Assembly: GCA_964602595.1 (NCBI GenBank)
Contig: CAZRRO010000007.1
Span: forward strand, 186,001-250,000
Direction: 5' to 3'
Source of the DNA: CAIWAH01 sp964602595
Lineage (GTDB): Bacteria; Verrucomicrobiota; Verrucomicrobiia; Limisphaerales; UBA9464
Length of the DNA: 64,000 nt
Made by a program: the position numbers and the translations under genes. Under the pieces are notes generated by a model. The model saw only the letters and a list, made by a program, of their open reading frames with translations. It was not told the origin of the DNA and made no database searches. Below, piece after piece: positions 1 to 9,688 of this stretch; the stretch's first letter is position 1, and each line of letters opens with the position of its first letter.

Positions 1-14
1 TACTAAAATCACCG

Positions 15-46
15 AAAGGCCGGACCATTAGGTCCGGCCTTTTGTA
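15..46 (+). terminator. Intrinsic terminator at left edge
   Basis: A perfect 12-bp stem (positions 15-26 with 31-42) closed by an ATTA loop is followed by a short T-rich run. It probably ends a plus-strand gene that lies left of the window. The A-rich 5' side could let it also serve the minus-strand gene that ends at 57. Confidence 0.85.
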
Positions 47-56
47 TTTCGAGGCG

Positions 57-671
57 TCACTGAGGCTTAATGACGCGGCCACCGCTCAGGTGGACCGAAC
101 CGTCGCCCCACCACTCGTGGCCGTGAACCGGGCAACGCATCACCGCCCGCTGCTGATTATCCTCCTCGGTGCCGTTCGGCTGAAGCAGTTCGAAACTGAT
201 GTTGTTTGCCGACGTGTTCGACCAGTTCGTGGCCGCGGACCGGTTGGTATCCCCGCTACACCAAAGTTTCTCGGGTCGCTTCAACAAGGACTTCAACTCT
301 AGGAGGCGTTCCGGATAGACGCCGTGATCGATGGCGTGAACTTGCATCGCCCGTCCCACCGCCATCAGGTTGCCGACACACATCCCGGTTCCCACCTGTT
401 TTTTGATTTCCCTGCCGGCGGCCCTTGCCACCACGACATGGATGGTCGTGACCAGGGGCGAAAGGAGGCCGAGAATAAGGCCGGCAGTCGCAATCTTTCG
501 CCCCCCGAACACCTCCGGTTGACGCTGGATCCGTCGGCGGGCCGTCAACCCGGTCGCCACGGCGGGAATTCCCGAAATGATGCCCAGCAGGAGACTGGAA
601 ACGCCCAATCCAAGGCTCGTTATCGCCAGTCCGCGTTTGGGATTGGTTGCTGTGATTTTTGGGATGCTCAT
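57..671 (-). CDS. DUF4190-like two-TM membrane protein
   Basis: A 204-aa protein of unknown function. Two hydrophobic segments near residues 13-43 and 53-75 match the DUF4190 arrangement (a glycine-rich helix, a short RR-containing linker, a second helix). The exposed C-terminal half resembles the DUF1559/prepilin-type globular domain, with NLMAVGRAMQVHA near the start and a CPVHGH...GDGSVH ending like the H-X9-DG signature. The ATG at 671 was chosen because it begins just before the first helix; upstream in-frame codons are poorly protein-like. It is divergent from dnaB with about 120 bp between them. The exact function is not known. Confidence 0.7.
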   Translation of the reverse strand: MSIPKITATNPKRGLAITSLGLGVSSLLLGIISGIPAVATGLTARRRIQRQPEVFGGRKIATAGLILGLLSPLVTTIHVVVARAAGREIKKQVGTGMCVGNLMAVGRAMQVHAIDHGVYPERLLELKSLLKRPEKLWCSGDTNRSAATNWSNTSANNISFELLQPNGTEEDNQQRAVMRCPVHGHEWWGDGSVHLSGGRVIKPQ

Positions 672-791
672 GTCCGTTGCTGGGAGTGGTGATGCCCGTT
701 CGGTGATGCTCGGAATCCTCCCGTAACACCCGCCGGCTGTGAACAAGTTGCGGAGATTCTTTCGGCGCGGTCTCGGCCGAATTTCGTCAGG

Positions 792-2261
792 ATGGTCCGG
801 ATGTTCAACGACTCAGAATCGGCCGCGACCAAAGGAGACGCTCCGGACTTCAAACGGTCGCGCCGGAAGAAGGACGTTTCGGTCGATTTGATGAAGCTGG
901 ACCGACTGCCCCCGCACTCCCTCGAGGCGGAGCAGGGCGTGTTGGGCTGTGTGCTCCTGTCGCCCAACGAGTCCTTGGGGCTCTGCGTGGACAAGCTCAA
1001 GGGCGGTGCCGAGTCGTTTTATGATCTGCGCCATCAAACACTCTACGAGCTGTTGGTCGAGATGTATGACCGCAAGGACCCTATCGACCTGATCACGGTT
1101 CAGCAGAAACTGAAGGATGCCGGCACGCTCGAAGGGGTGGGTGGCCTGGCATACCTGTCCAACCTGATGGACGCCGTCCCGAGTGCGGCCAACCTGGCGT
1201 ATTACCTCGAAATCATGCGGGAAAAGCATGTGCTGCGACGCATGCTGAAGTCGTGCACCCAGGTCATCGGCCGGGTCCATGAACATCAGGGCGAAGTGGA
1301 TGCCCTGATTGACGAGGTCGAGCGGGACATCCTGAAGATCAGCGAGGAACGTGAGGAGGCGGGTATCCGGGGCATGAAGGACCTCGTCCGGGGGGCTATC
1401 GACCTGATCCAGAGCTACCACGCGCGGGCCGGGGGATTGACGGGGATTGGCACCGGCTTGCCGGATCTCGACAAACTGACCAGCGGTTTGCACGAGGGGG
1501 AAATGATCGTCATCGCGGCCCGGCCTTCCGTGGGCAAGACGTCCTTGGCGATGAACATTGTTGAGCACGTCATCGTGAACGAGGGCCATCCGGTTGGGGT
1601 GTTCAGCCTGGAAATGACCTCCGAATCGCTCGTCATGCGTATGCTGTGCTCCATGGCACGGGTGAACGGACGCGCCATCCGTGACGGCTTCCTGTCCGAG
1701 CAGGATATGCGCAAGCTGACCGGGGCCGCCTCCAAGATGGCCAAGGCGCCGCTCTACATTGACGACACTTCCGGCCTCTCGATCCTCCAGTTGCGGGCGC
1801 GCGCCCGCCGGATGTGGCAGCAGCACGGCATCAAGCTCATCATCATCGACTACCTGCAGCTTCTCCATTCGAGTTCCCGCAAGGCGCAGGACAACCGCCA
1901 GCAAGAGGTGGCCGAAATTTCGTCCGGAGTGAAAGCCTTGGCCAAGGAGTTGAAAGTGCCCGTGATTGTCCTCAGCCAGCTCAACCGCGATGTCGAAAAA
2001 CGGGGCAAATCGGAAAAACCCAAGCTCAGCGACCTGCGCGAATCAGGTTCCATTGAGCAAGATGCCGATGTCGTTGGTCTGCTCTACCGTGTGGAATCCG
2101 AAGAAGACGAAAGTGATCCCGCCGCGGACTCGATCCGGGTCAATCTCATGATTGCCAAGCAGCGCAACGGCCCGGCGGGCGACGATGTGAAGCTCATCTT
2201 CCGCAAGGGACTGACCCGCTACGAATGCACCTCGCCCATCGCCGACGAATCGGCCCAATGA
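792..2261 (+). CDS. dnaB: Replicative DNA helicase DnaB
   Basis: The hexameric 5'-3' helicase that unwinds DNA at the replication fork. At 489 aa it has the usual length. The N-terminal DnaB domain begins near residue 36 (LDRLPPHSLEAEQGVLG). The RecA-like C-terminal domain has Walker A at about residues 242-250 (AARPSVGKT, K249), a Walker B-like IIIIDYLQLL, and the late SQLNRDVEKR and DLRESGSIEQDAD motifs. A basic 30-residue N-terminal tail (KRSRRKK) is slightly longer than in many homologues; ATG 792 or ATG 801 could be the start. No intein or DnaC-like loader is visible nearby. Confidence 0.97.
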   Translation: MVRMFNDSESAATKGDAPDFKRSRRKKDVSVDLMKLDRLPPHSLEAEQGVLGCVLLSPNESLGLCVDKLKGGAESFYDLRHQTLYELLVEMYDRKDPIDLITVQQKLKDAGTLEGVGGLAYLSNLMDAVPSAANLAYYLEIMREKHVLRRMLKSCTQVIGRVHEHQGEVDALIDEVERDILKISEEREEAGIRGMKDLVRGAIDLIQSYHARAGGLTGIGTGLPDLDKLTSGLHEGEMIVIAARPSVGKTSLAMNIVEHVIVNEGHPVGVFSLEMTSESLVMRMLCSMARVNGRAIRDGFLSEQDMRKLTGAASKMAKAPLYIDDTSGLSILQLRARARRMWQQHGIKLIIIDYLQLLHSSSRKAQDNRQQEVAEISSGVKALAKELKVPVIVLSQLNRDVEKRGKSEKPKLSDLRESGSIEQDADVVGLLYRVESEEDESDPAADSIRVNLMIAKQRNGPAGDDVKLIFRKGLTRYECTSPIADESAQ

Positions 2262-2361
2262 AGCGGCATTCGCGCACAGAAGGGTTGCAGGGAGGTGGCC
2301 CGGCAGGCTTCCATCGCGCGTCAATTCGACCGGATTCCATTAACCGGCCTCGACGTATCGG

Positions 2362-4818
2362 ATGAAATTCAAGTCGCCCCGTTCCCAGCGCGTCCTCGCG
2401 CTCCTTGTCGCTTGCCTCCAAATGGCGGCGGTCGCGCAGCAGACCCGCCCGCCGCAGCCGACCATCGAGGCGATCACCGTCCGCCATGTCGGCCCGGCGG
2501 CCGTCAGTGACGACCTCGTGCGGGCCAATATCCGGCTCAAGGTTGGTGACGAATTCAACCGGATCCGGGTCGACGATGACGTGCGTGGGCTGCTGGGCAC
2601 GGGATACTTCTACAACGTCCGGGTGGGCGAAGAGCGGACCGCCACGGGCATCAAGCTGAGCTATGTCATCCAGGGCAAGCCGGTGCTCACCGAGGTCCGG
2701 TTCAGTGGGAACAAGAAATACAGCGTCAGCAAGCTGCGGAAAAAGGTGACTTCCAAGATCGGCGAGCCGCTGGACGAGCGGAAGCTGTTCGAGGACTCGC
2801 AGGAAATCCTCAAGATGTATCAGAAGGCGGGCCTGCAGAAGACCGCGGTCAAGGCGGTCCCGAGCGTTAACGGGGAGCTGGGCAAAGGGACCGTCACGTT
2901 CGAGATCGTCGAGGCTCCGAAAGTCCGCATCACCGACGTCAAGTTCGACAACGCCACGGCCTTCAAGCAGCGAAAACTCCGCCGGGTCATCAAGACACGG
3001 CGCTGGTGGTGGCTGTCCTGGTTGACGGGATCAGGCAAGCTTAAGGACGACCAATTCGAGGAGGACAAGGAGAAGCTGCACGAGTTTTACAACGAGGAAG
3101 GTTACATCGACTTCGACCTCAAGGACGTGAAGTTCGACTACGCGAAGACGAACCGGATGGTCCTTCGCCTCGACGTCGCGGAAGGCACCCCCTACACGGT
3201 CTCGGCCATCGATTTCAAGGGCAACGAACTGTTCACGCAGAACGAGATTCTCGCGAACCTGCGGGACAACAACAACCTGAAGGTCCGCTTGGCGCTGAAG
3301 CCGGGTGAAACCTTCACGCCGAAGAAGTTGCAGAAGGATGTCGAGGCGATCGAAAACTTCTACGGCTCCCAGGGCTACATCGACGCCCGGGTGATTCCGC
3401 AGAAGATTGCCAACATCGAGAAGGGCGCCTTGGACCTCCAATACAGCGTGCGGGAGGGGGACAAGTTCTACGTCGAAAAGATCGAGATCAAGGGCAACAC
3501 CAAGACCAAAGACAAAGTCATCCGCCGGGAACTGGCGATCAGCCCGGGCGAGCCCTTCGACATGGTGCGCGTCAAGATCAGCAAGCAGCGGCTGGAGCAG
3601 ATGCAGTATTTCGAGAAGGTCGACACCTCGAATGATCCGACCACCGTCGAAAATCGCCGCAACTTGGTCATCGGCGTCGAGGAAAAGAACACCGGCAACA
3701 TTTCGGTGGGTGCCGGCTTCAGTTCCGTCGACAAGTTGGTCGGCTTCGTCGAGGTCACCCAGGGCAACTTCGATCTCTTCAACCCTCCGTATTTCACCGG
3801 TGGCGGTCAGAAGGCGCGCTTGCGCATCCAATACGGCACCCGCCGCCAAGACTATTTGCTTGGCTTCACGGAACCATGGTTCCTCGGCCGCCGGCTGCGA
3901 TTTGACAGTGAGGTTTACTACCGGGAGCTGAATTATTTCTCCGACAATTTCACGCAGATCCAGGCCGGTGGACGAATGGGACTGACCCGTCAGCTTCCCT
4001 TCAATTTCGTGGCGGGTGTGAACTACACCTTGGAGAACATCGAAATCGATTTCTCCGACGCCTACCGGGCGCAATACCCCTTGAGCGGCCCGCAGCCGGT
4101 GCTGCTCCAGGAAGAGGGTTCCCGTCTGTTCTCACGCGTTGGGTTTACCTTGGCGCATGACACGCGAAACAACGTCACCCTGCCGACCCGAGGGCACCGG
4201 ATTGAACTGAATCCGGAATTGGTCGGTGGACCGTTTGGCGGTGACGTTGACTTCTACAAGCTGGAGCTGCGGGCCGCCCAGTATTGGAATCCTGCCCGTC
4301 ACTTCGACGAAGGCGGCATTTGGCGCGACATTTTCGACGGCCACGTGCTGGAACTGAGCGGGCGAGCCGGCGTGGTCGAGGCCTACGGGCGCGGCGACCA
4401 GGGCAACAAGACCCGGGTTCCGCTCTCCGATCGTTACTTCCTTGGTGGTCTGTATTCGCTGCGCGGATTCGACTACCGGGACGTGGGGCCGCGGGATGAG
4501 CTGACACTGGAGCCGATTGGCGGCAACACCTACTGGTTTGCCTCGGCGGAATACAGCATTCCGATCATTGAACGGCTTCGCCTCGCCGCGTTCTACGACG
4601 CCGGCATGGTGTTCCGCGATTCCTTCAGCTTCACGCCGACGACCTACTTGGACGGTTCGAGCACCGGTAGTTACAACGACAACATCGGCTTCGGCATCCG
4701 CCTCAACCTTCCGATCGGGCCCCTCCGGCTGGATTACGGCATCCCAATGACCAAGGACAAGTTTTCGGGCAGCAGCGGCCGATTCCAATTCGGCGTTGGC
4801 TATACCCGCGATTTCTGA
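2362..4818 (+). CDS. bamA: Outer membrane protein assembly factor BamA
   Basis: An 818-aa Omp85 protein that inserts beta-barrel proteins into the outer membrane. It starts with a signal peptide (residues 1-25, cleavage near AVA-QQ), followed by about five POTRA repeats (residues 30-430, each with a G-N-x-x-Y/F type motif such as FSGNKKYS, FKGNELFTQ, IKGNTKTKD). The C-terminal 16-strand barrel carries the conserved GGLYSLRGFDYRDVGPRD (VRGF-type) loop motif and the terminal aromatic residue (GYTRDF). It is followed after 35 bp by an OmpH/Skp gene, the classical bamA-skp arrangement, which supports a didermic envelope. Confidence 0.97.
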   Translation: MKFKSPRSQRVLALLVACLQMAAVAQQTRPPQPTIEAITVRHVGPAAVSDDLVRANIRLKVGDEFNRIRVDDDVRGLLGTGYFYNVRVGEERTATGIKLSYVIQGKPVLTEVRFSGNKKYSVSKLRKKVTSKIGEPLDERKLFEDSQEILKMYQKAGLQKTAVKAVPSVNGELGKGTVTFEIVEAPKVRITDVKFDNATAFKQRKLRRVIKTRRWWWLSWLTGSGKLKDDQFEEDKEKLHEFYNEEGYIDFDLKDVKFDYAKTNRMVLRLDVAEGTPYTVSAIDFKGNELFTQNEILANLRDNNNLKVRLALKPGETFTPKKLQKDVEAIENFYGSQGYIDARVIPQKIANIEKGALDLQYSVREGDKFYVEKIEIKGNTKTKDKVIRRELAISPGEPFDMVRVKISKQRLEQMQYFEKVDTSNDPTTVENRRNLVIGVEEKNTGNISVGAGFSSVDKLVGFVEVTQGNFDLFNPPYFTGGGQKARLRIQYGTRRQDYLLGFTEPWFLGRRLRFDSEVYYRELNYFSDNFTQIQAGGRMGLTRQLPFNFVAGVNYTLENIEIDFSDAYRAQYPLSGPQPVLLQEEGSRLFSRVGFTLAHDTRNNVTLPTRGHRIELNPELVGGPFGGDVDFYKLELRAAQYWNPARHFDEGGIWRDIFDGHVLELSGRAGVVEAYGRGDQGNKTRVPLSDRYFLGGLYSLRGFDYRDVGPRDELTLEPIGGNTYWFASAEYSIPIIERLRLAAFYDAGMVFRDSFSFTPTTYLDGSSTGSYNDNIGFGIRLNLPIGPLRLDYGIPMTKDKFSGSSGRFQFGVGYTRDF

Positions 4819-4853
4819 CAACCTGAACCCTGTTTGAGCGAAAGTTAACGAGC

Positions 4854-5489
4854 ATGAAACGATATCTGACCCCGATCCTGACCCTTGTATTTGCCGCCAA
4901 TCTGGCGACCAGCGCCATGGCGCAGACCAAAGTTGCCGTCGTGGACATGAAGAAAGTGTTCGATGGCTACTGGCGCACCAAGGAAGCCGACCGCCAGCTC
5001 AAGGAGCGGGCCGCCGACTTTGAAAAGGCCCGGGGCGGCATTGTCGAAGATTACAAGAAGGCCAACGAAGAGTTCGGCAAGCTGCGCGAATCGGCCAATG
5101 ACCCCGCCGTTTCCGAGGACGAGCGCAATAACCGCAAGAAGTCCCTGGAAAAGAAGGTCGGTGAACTGCGCGAACAGGAAAACAGCCTGCGCACCTTCGA
5201 CCAGAACATGCGTCAATCCATCGCCGACCAGCAGCTGCGGCTCCGCGAAAGCGTGCTCCGTGACATCAAGGGCGTCGTCGAGGAAAAGGCCAAGGCCGGC
5301 AGCTACCAGCTCGTTGTCGATACGGCCGCGATCAGCGCCAACCAGACCCCGATCGTCGTCTATACGACCTTGCTCGGTGGTGACAGCGATCTGTCCGATG
5401 GCGTGCTCAAGCAATTGAACGCCAATGCCCCGCCGGAGTCGGCCAAGCCCGTGGAGAAGACCGAGGAAAAGAAGGACGACAAGAAATAG
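4854..5489 (+). CDS. OmpH/Skp family periplasmic chaperone
   Basis: A 211-aa periplasmic holdase that would hand unfolded outer-membrane proteins to BamA. A signal peptide covers residues 1-23 (cleavage after AMA). The core begins with the family-typical TKVAVVDMKKVFDGYW strand-helix and continues as a long charged coiled coil (KEADRQLKERAADFEKARG through about residue 145) that forms the Skp tentacles. The C-terminal strand segment SYQLVVDTAAISANQTPIVVYTT matches the OmpH fold. A lysine/glutamate-rich tail ends the protein. It lies directly downstream of bamA, and a strong terminator follows. Confidence 0.93.
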   Translation: MKRYLTPILTLVFAANLATSAMAQTKVAVVDMKKVFDGYWRTKEADRQLKERAADFEKARGGIVEDYKKANEEFGKLRESANDPAVSEDERNNRKKSLEKKVGELREQENSLRTFDQNMRQSIADQQLRLRESVLRDIKGVVEEKAKAGSYQLVVDTAAISANQTPIVVYTTLLGGDSDLSDGVLKQLNANAPPESAKPVEKTEEKKDDKK

Positions 5490-5515
5490 TCCCACGGTTT
5501 CCGAACAAATTTGGA

Positions 5516-5545
5516 GGCGCCGACCCCGGTCGGCGCCTTTTCATT
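5516..5545 (+). terminator. Intrinsic terminator after bamA-skp
   Basis: A GC-rich inverted repeat (GGCGCCGACC, 5516-5525, with GGTCGGCGCC, 5528-5537) is followed at once by a T run. It lies 27 bp after the skp stop codon and before the convergent DUF1501 gene. Confidence 0.9.
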
Positions 5546-5611
5546 TGTTGCGGTGCCAGACTTCGTTCCGGAACGGGCAGTCCAATGAGATTGCGCCGCC
5601 GCGGGCAAGGG

Positions 5612-7066
5612 TCAGCCCAATATCTCCCGGATCATTTCGCCGTGATCCAGGTCGAGGCGCTTGCGGCCGGGAACTTCCAGGCGACGCGAATCCAGGCCGA
5701 GCTGATGCAGCACTGTGGCGTGGATGTCGGTGACGTAGCGGCGGTTCTCGGCGGCGTGAAAACCGAGTTCATCCGTCTGGCCGTATTGCACGCCGCCCTT
5801 GATGCCACCCCCGGCCAGCCAGGCGCAGAAGGCCTGGGGATGATGGTCGCGGCCCGTGCCTTCCGCGCCGGGCGAGCGGCCGAACTCCGTGCCGAACACG
5901 ACCAGCGTGTCGTCGAGCAGGCCGCGTTGTTTGAGGTCCTTCAGCAGTCCCGCGATGGGCTGGTCCACCTGCGCGGCGAGCGTCGTGTGGTTGTTCTTGA
6001 TGTCGCCGTGGGCGTCCCACGCCCCGCCGCCGCCGCCGCCGTGGAAGAGCTGCACGAAGCGCACGCCGCGCTCCACGAGCCGCCGCGCGACGAGGCACTG
6101 TTCACCGAACGCCTTGGTGGGGTCCTGATCGAGTCCGTAAAGGCGGCGGACGTGTTCCGGCTCGCGGTCGAGCTGCATCGTCTCCGGGATGCTGGTCTGC
6201 ATCTGGTAGGCGAGTTCGTAGGCCTTGATGCGGGCGCGAAGATTCTGGTCGTCGGGATAATCGATGCCGGCGAGGCGGTTCAACTTGCCGAGCAAGCTGA
6301 GGTTGGCGGCCTGTTCCTCGGCGGTGAGCGCGCCTTCGAACGGGCGGATGAAAGGCAGCGGATTCTTCGGATCGGTGTTCAGCCGCACGCCGCCGTGCTC
6401 GGGGCCGAGATACGCCGCGCCGTGGGTGAAGGCACCGCCGCAGCAATCCCCCGTGGGCACCCCCAGCACGACATACTCGGGCAGGTTCTCGTTCAGCGTG
6501 CCGAGGCCGTAGGCGGTCCAGGCGCCGAGCGTCGGATGCTCCAGTTCGCGGGGATGCCGGCCGGTCTGCCAGGTGAGCTGCGCGCCGTGGTCGTTGTGAA
6601 TGGTCCAGAGCGAACGCACCACCGCGAGGTCGTCCGCGCAGGTGCCGATGTGCCGGAACCAGTCGCCGACGACGAGACCGCATTCGCCGTAGGCCCGGTA
6701 GCCGGTCTGGAGCGGCATGATCACCTTGCGGTTGCCGTGCGCCGGATTCGCCCCGATGACGTCCTTGCCTTCGGTCGCGACCACGCCGGCGTAAGGCGTC
6801 TCGCTGATCGACTTGCCGGCGTATTTCGTCAGCTCGGGCTTCACGTCGAAGCTCTCGACGTGGCTCACGCCGCCGCAAAGGAAGATCCAGATGACCGACT
6901 TCGCCCGGGGCGTGAAATGTGGCGCGCCTGTTGGCGGCTGCCACGCGGCTGCCGGTGACTCCGCCCGGACACCGTCGCGGAACAGCATCGAGCCGAGCAC
7001 GAGGCCGGTGAACCCCATGCCGGTGTCGGCGAGGAACGAGCGGCGCGTGATGCCGGGGCAGTTCAT
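5612..7066 (-). CDS. DUF1501 Tat-exported protein (PSD1 partner)
   Basis: A 484-aa DUF1501 protein of the alkaline-phosphatase/sulfatase-like superfamily, widespread in Planctomycetes and Verrucomicrobia; the biochemical role is unknown. ATG 7066 gives a twin-arginine signal (MNCPGITRRSFLADTGMGF...). Core motifs are visible: SVIWIFLCGGVSHVESFD (metal-site-like region), VFGTEFGRSPGAEGTGRDHHP and the DIHATVLHQLGLD ending. DUF1501 genes normally follow a DUF1549/DUF1553 (PSD1) gene in one operon. Here the PSD1 gene (9689-12502) is on the same strand upstream but is separated by a leucine-rich-repeat gene on the other strand. Confidence 0.93.
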   Translation of the reverse strand: MNCPGITRRSFLADTGMGFTGLVLGSMLFRDGVRAESPAAAWQPPTGAPHFTPRAKSVIWIFLCGGVSHVESFDVKPELTKYAGKSISETPYAGVVATEGKDVIGANPAHGNRKVIMPLQTGYRAYGECGLVVGDWFRHIGTCADDLAVVRSLWTIHNDHGAQLTWQTGRHPRELEHPTLGAWTAYGLGTLNENLPEYVVLGVPTGDCCGGAFTHGAAYLGPEHGGVRLNTDPKNPLPFIRPFEGALTAEEQAANLSLLGKLNRLAGIDYPDDQNLRARIKAYELAYQMQTSIPETMQLDREPEHVRRLYGLDQDPTKAFGEQCLVARRLVERGVRFVQLFHGGGGGGAWDAHGDIKNNHTTLAAQVDQPIAGLLKDLKQRGLLDDTLVVFGTEFGRSPGAEGTGRDHHPQAFCAWLAGGGIKGGVQYGQTDELGFHAAENRRYVTDIHATVLHQLGLDSRRLEVPGRKRLDLDHGEMIREILG

Positions 7067-7338
7067 GGTGGCGTGAAGAAGTGAAGCACGGCGCCGGGGC
7101 TGCGGACAACGTTGAGTTTGTCCCGATGGCTCGTTTGGCGGGTAAAGCCTCCGGGCAGTTTCCGCAGCACCGTGTTTGACCAAGGCCGTCTTCCGTCGGT
7201 CTGATGGACGTATTCACAATGCGCGGACCCGAAATGCCGACATTCCATGGATAGAACTTCAGTCGGAAGTCGACAAACGGCTGGCAACCATAAGCGACCT
7301 GCTAAACTATGCCCTGAACCCGGTTCCGGAGGAAAGTC
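7067..7338. other. Divergent intergenic region
   Basis: This 272-bp gap lies between the divergent DUF1501 and LRR genes. No convincing gene was seen. It should hold promoters for both directions, and it is one of the two junctions where the LRR gene meets the PSD1/DUF1501 unit. No clear inverted repeat or target duplication was recognised by eye. Confidence 0.4.
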
Positions 7339-9681
7339 GTGACTAGACGCAGCGATCAACTCAAGCAGTCCGAATCGCGTGCACTGTTGTTCTGGAGTTT
7401 GAGTGTCCGTGCCTACTGGCTTTTGCTTGCGTGGTTCGCGCTGGTGGTGCCTGCCGAGGTTCACGCTCAATTCAGATTCTCGCCAGACAACGGCGAGATC
7501 ACCATCACCGGCTACACTGGGTCCGGCGGGACCGTCAGCATTCCAGGCACGATCAGTGGACTGCCGGTCACGCGCATCGGAGACTCGGCGTTCTCACTCC
7601 GGGAAGACCTGACCAGCGTCACTATCCCAGACAGCGTCGTTTCCATCGGACAGGCGGCATTCGCTGGTTGCGTGGGACTAACCAATGCGACACTCGGCAA
7701 CAGCGTCAACCGTATCGGGAACAGCGCGTTCGTTGCTTGCAGCCGGCTGACCAATCTCACAATCCCCGACAGTGTTACAACCATAGGGCTGTATGCATTC
7801 TCGTCCTGCACCAGACTGGCCGGGATCTTGATCGGGACGGGAGTCATCAGCATTGGCGATTATGCGTTTTCCGACTGCATCAGCCTCACTAGCCTGATCA
7901 TCCCCGACCGCGTCTCCAACATTGGGGACCATGTATTTTCCTCCTGCCGCAGCTTGACGAGCATCGCAATCGGCAGCGGCGTCAACAGCATTGGGGACTG
8001 GGCGTTCTGGGGTTGCACGAATCTGGGTTCGATAACGGTGGATTCGCTCAATTCCGCCTTCAGCAGCCTTGAGGGTGTTTTGTTCAACCTGGGCCAGACA
8101 ACGCTCATCCAGTTTCCGATGGGTAAAGCCGGCAGCTACACGATTCCAAACAGCGTTATCAGCATCGGGGCCTGGGCATTCGCGTATTCTGCCGGCCTGA
8201 CCAGCGTCGCAATCCCCAATGGTGTCGTCAGCATCGGAGACTACGCGTTCGCTTATTGCCCAAACCTGGCTGGTGCCGCGATCCCCGATAGCGTCTTCAG
8301 CATCGGGGACGGGGCGTTCTTTTTCGGCACCGGTATCACCAGCGCCAAGCTCGGAACTGGCGTCACCAGTATCGGGAACGAGGCGTTCCGCTCATGCACG
8401 CGCTTGGCGGACATCGCGATTCCGCACGGCGTCACCAACCTTGGGAATGGGGCGTTCTCGGCCTGCACTACTCTGGCCAGTGTCAGCATCCCCGACAGCG
8501 TCACCAGAATCGGTGGAAATGTTTTCTCCTACTGCACCAGCCTCACGGGCGTCATAATTCCCCCAAAAGTCCTTACCATAGGAGGCGGGGCGTTCTCTAG
8601 CTGCCACAGCCTGACCAGAATCACGATCCCCGAGGGTGTCACCAGCATTGGAGGCTACGCGTTCTCCTCCTGCGTTGGTTTGACCAACGTCACGATTCCC
8701 AACACCGTCACGAGCATCGGAAGCGGGACGTTCAGTGCCTGTGTCCGACTAGGCAGCATAACCATCCCGGACGGCATCTCTGCTATCGAAGGAGGGGTGT
8801 TCTCCTCCTGCTCCAGCTTGACCAACATCAATATCCCCAACCGCATTGTCAGCATTGGGCCCGCAGCGTTTTCCTACTGCCGGAACCTGCCGACAATCAC
8901 GATTCCGGAGAGCGTCTCTAGCGTCGGAAGCGAGGCATTCGCCAACTGCACCAGTCTTTCAAGTGTCGTCATGCCCAACAACGTCACCGCCATCGGGGAT
9001 CAAATGTTCCGTGACTGCGTCGGCCTCACCAACATTACGCTCCCCAATTGCATAAGCAGCATCGGATACGCAATGTTCGCCGGCTGCATGCGCCTGAATA
9101 GCCTATTGATTCCTGCTTGCGTCACCAACATCGGGGTTACTGCATTCTACTCCTGCATGAGCCTCACAAACGTCACGATCCCCGACAGCGTCGGCAGCAT
9201 CGGACCCTATGCGTTTTGGAACTGCATCGGCCTGACCAGCGTCACGATTGGCAGCGGCGTCACTGCCATTGGGGACGGTGCGCTCTCTGATTGCGTTGGC
9301 CTGAAGCAGGTTTATTTCGAGGGCGACGCACCGATCACGGTTGGCTCGTCCGTTCTCAACACTGCCAAACAGGCAACCGTCTACTATCTGCCGGGGACTA
9401 CTGGCTGGAGTTTTCGGTTTGACGGTCGCCCAACTCGGCCGTGGATGCTCCCGAATCCGGTAATCCTCGGCAACGGCTCCGCGGGTATGCAGAACAACCG
9501 GTTTGGGTTCACGATCTCCTGGGCCACAAGCCAACCGGTCGTGGTGGAGGCTTCCACAGATCTCGCCAGTCCCAGTTGGATGCCGGTGGGCACCAACTCG
9601 CTCACCGACGGTTGGGCCTACTTCAGCGATCCGGAGTGGACCGAGTATCCCACCCGTCTCTACCGCGTCAGTGCGCAATGA
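7339..9681 (+). CDS. Secreted BspA-like leucine-rich repeat protein
   Basis: A 780-aa predicted surface or secreted protein. The GTG start at 7339 is preceded by an unusually strong Shine-Dalgarno site (GGAGGAAAG), rare in this window. A signal peptide spans about residues 20-43 (ending EVHA). Residues of about 45-660 form a long array of 23-residue LRR_5/BspA repeats of the form TIPDSVTSIGxxAFxxCxxL. The last 100 residues form a different module ending WTEYPTRLYRVSAQ, with VVVEASTDLASPSWMPVGTN; similar C-terminal modules are common on verrucomicrobial secreted proteins. Base composition looks less GC-rich than its neighbours. It probably mediates adhesion or binding; the ligand is unknown. 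Confidence 0.9.
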   Translation: MTRRSDQLKQSESRALLFWSLSVRAYWLLLAWFALVVPAEVHAQFRFSPDNGEITITGYTGSGGTVSIPGTISGLPVTRIGDSAFSLREDLTSVTIPDSVVSIGQAAFAGCVGLTNATLGNSVNRIGNSAFVACSRLTNLTIPDSVTTIGLYAFSSCTRLAGILIGTGVISIGDYAFSDCISLTSLIIPDRVSNIGDHVFSSCRSLTSIAIGSGVNSIGDWAFWGCTNLGSITVDSLNSAFSSLEGVLFNLGQTTLIQFPMGKAGSYTIPNSVISIGAWAFAYSAGLTSVAIPNGVVSIGDYAFAYCPNLAGAAIPDSVFSIGDGAFFFGTGITSAKLGTGVTSIGNEAFRSCTRLADIAIPHGVTNLGNGAFSACTTLASVSIPDSVTRIGGNVFSYCTSLTGVIIPPKVLTIGGGAFSSCHSLTRITIPEGVTSIGGYAFSSCVGLTNVTIPNTVTSIGSGTFSACVRLGSITIPDGISAIEGGVFSSCSSLTNINIPNRIVSIGPAAFSYCRNLPTITIPESVSSVGSEAFANCTSLSSVVMPNNVTAIGDQMFRDCVGLTNITLPNCISSIGYAMFAGCMRLNSLLIPACVTNIGVTAFYSCMSLTNVTIPDSVGSIGPYAFWNCIGLTSVTIGSGVTAIGDGALSDCVGLKQVYFEGDAPITVGSSVLNTAKQATVYYLPGTTGWSFRFDGRPTRPWMLPNPVILGNGSAGMQNNRFGFTISWATSQPVVVEASTDLASPSWMPVGTNSLTDGWAYFSDPEWTEYPTRLYRVSAQ

Positions 9682-9688
9682 CCGGGGG

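Noticed and set aside
5585..6958. Plus-strand frame of 457 codons over the first DUF1501 gene
   Set aside because: It is antisense to a gene with clear Tat signal and domain motifs.
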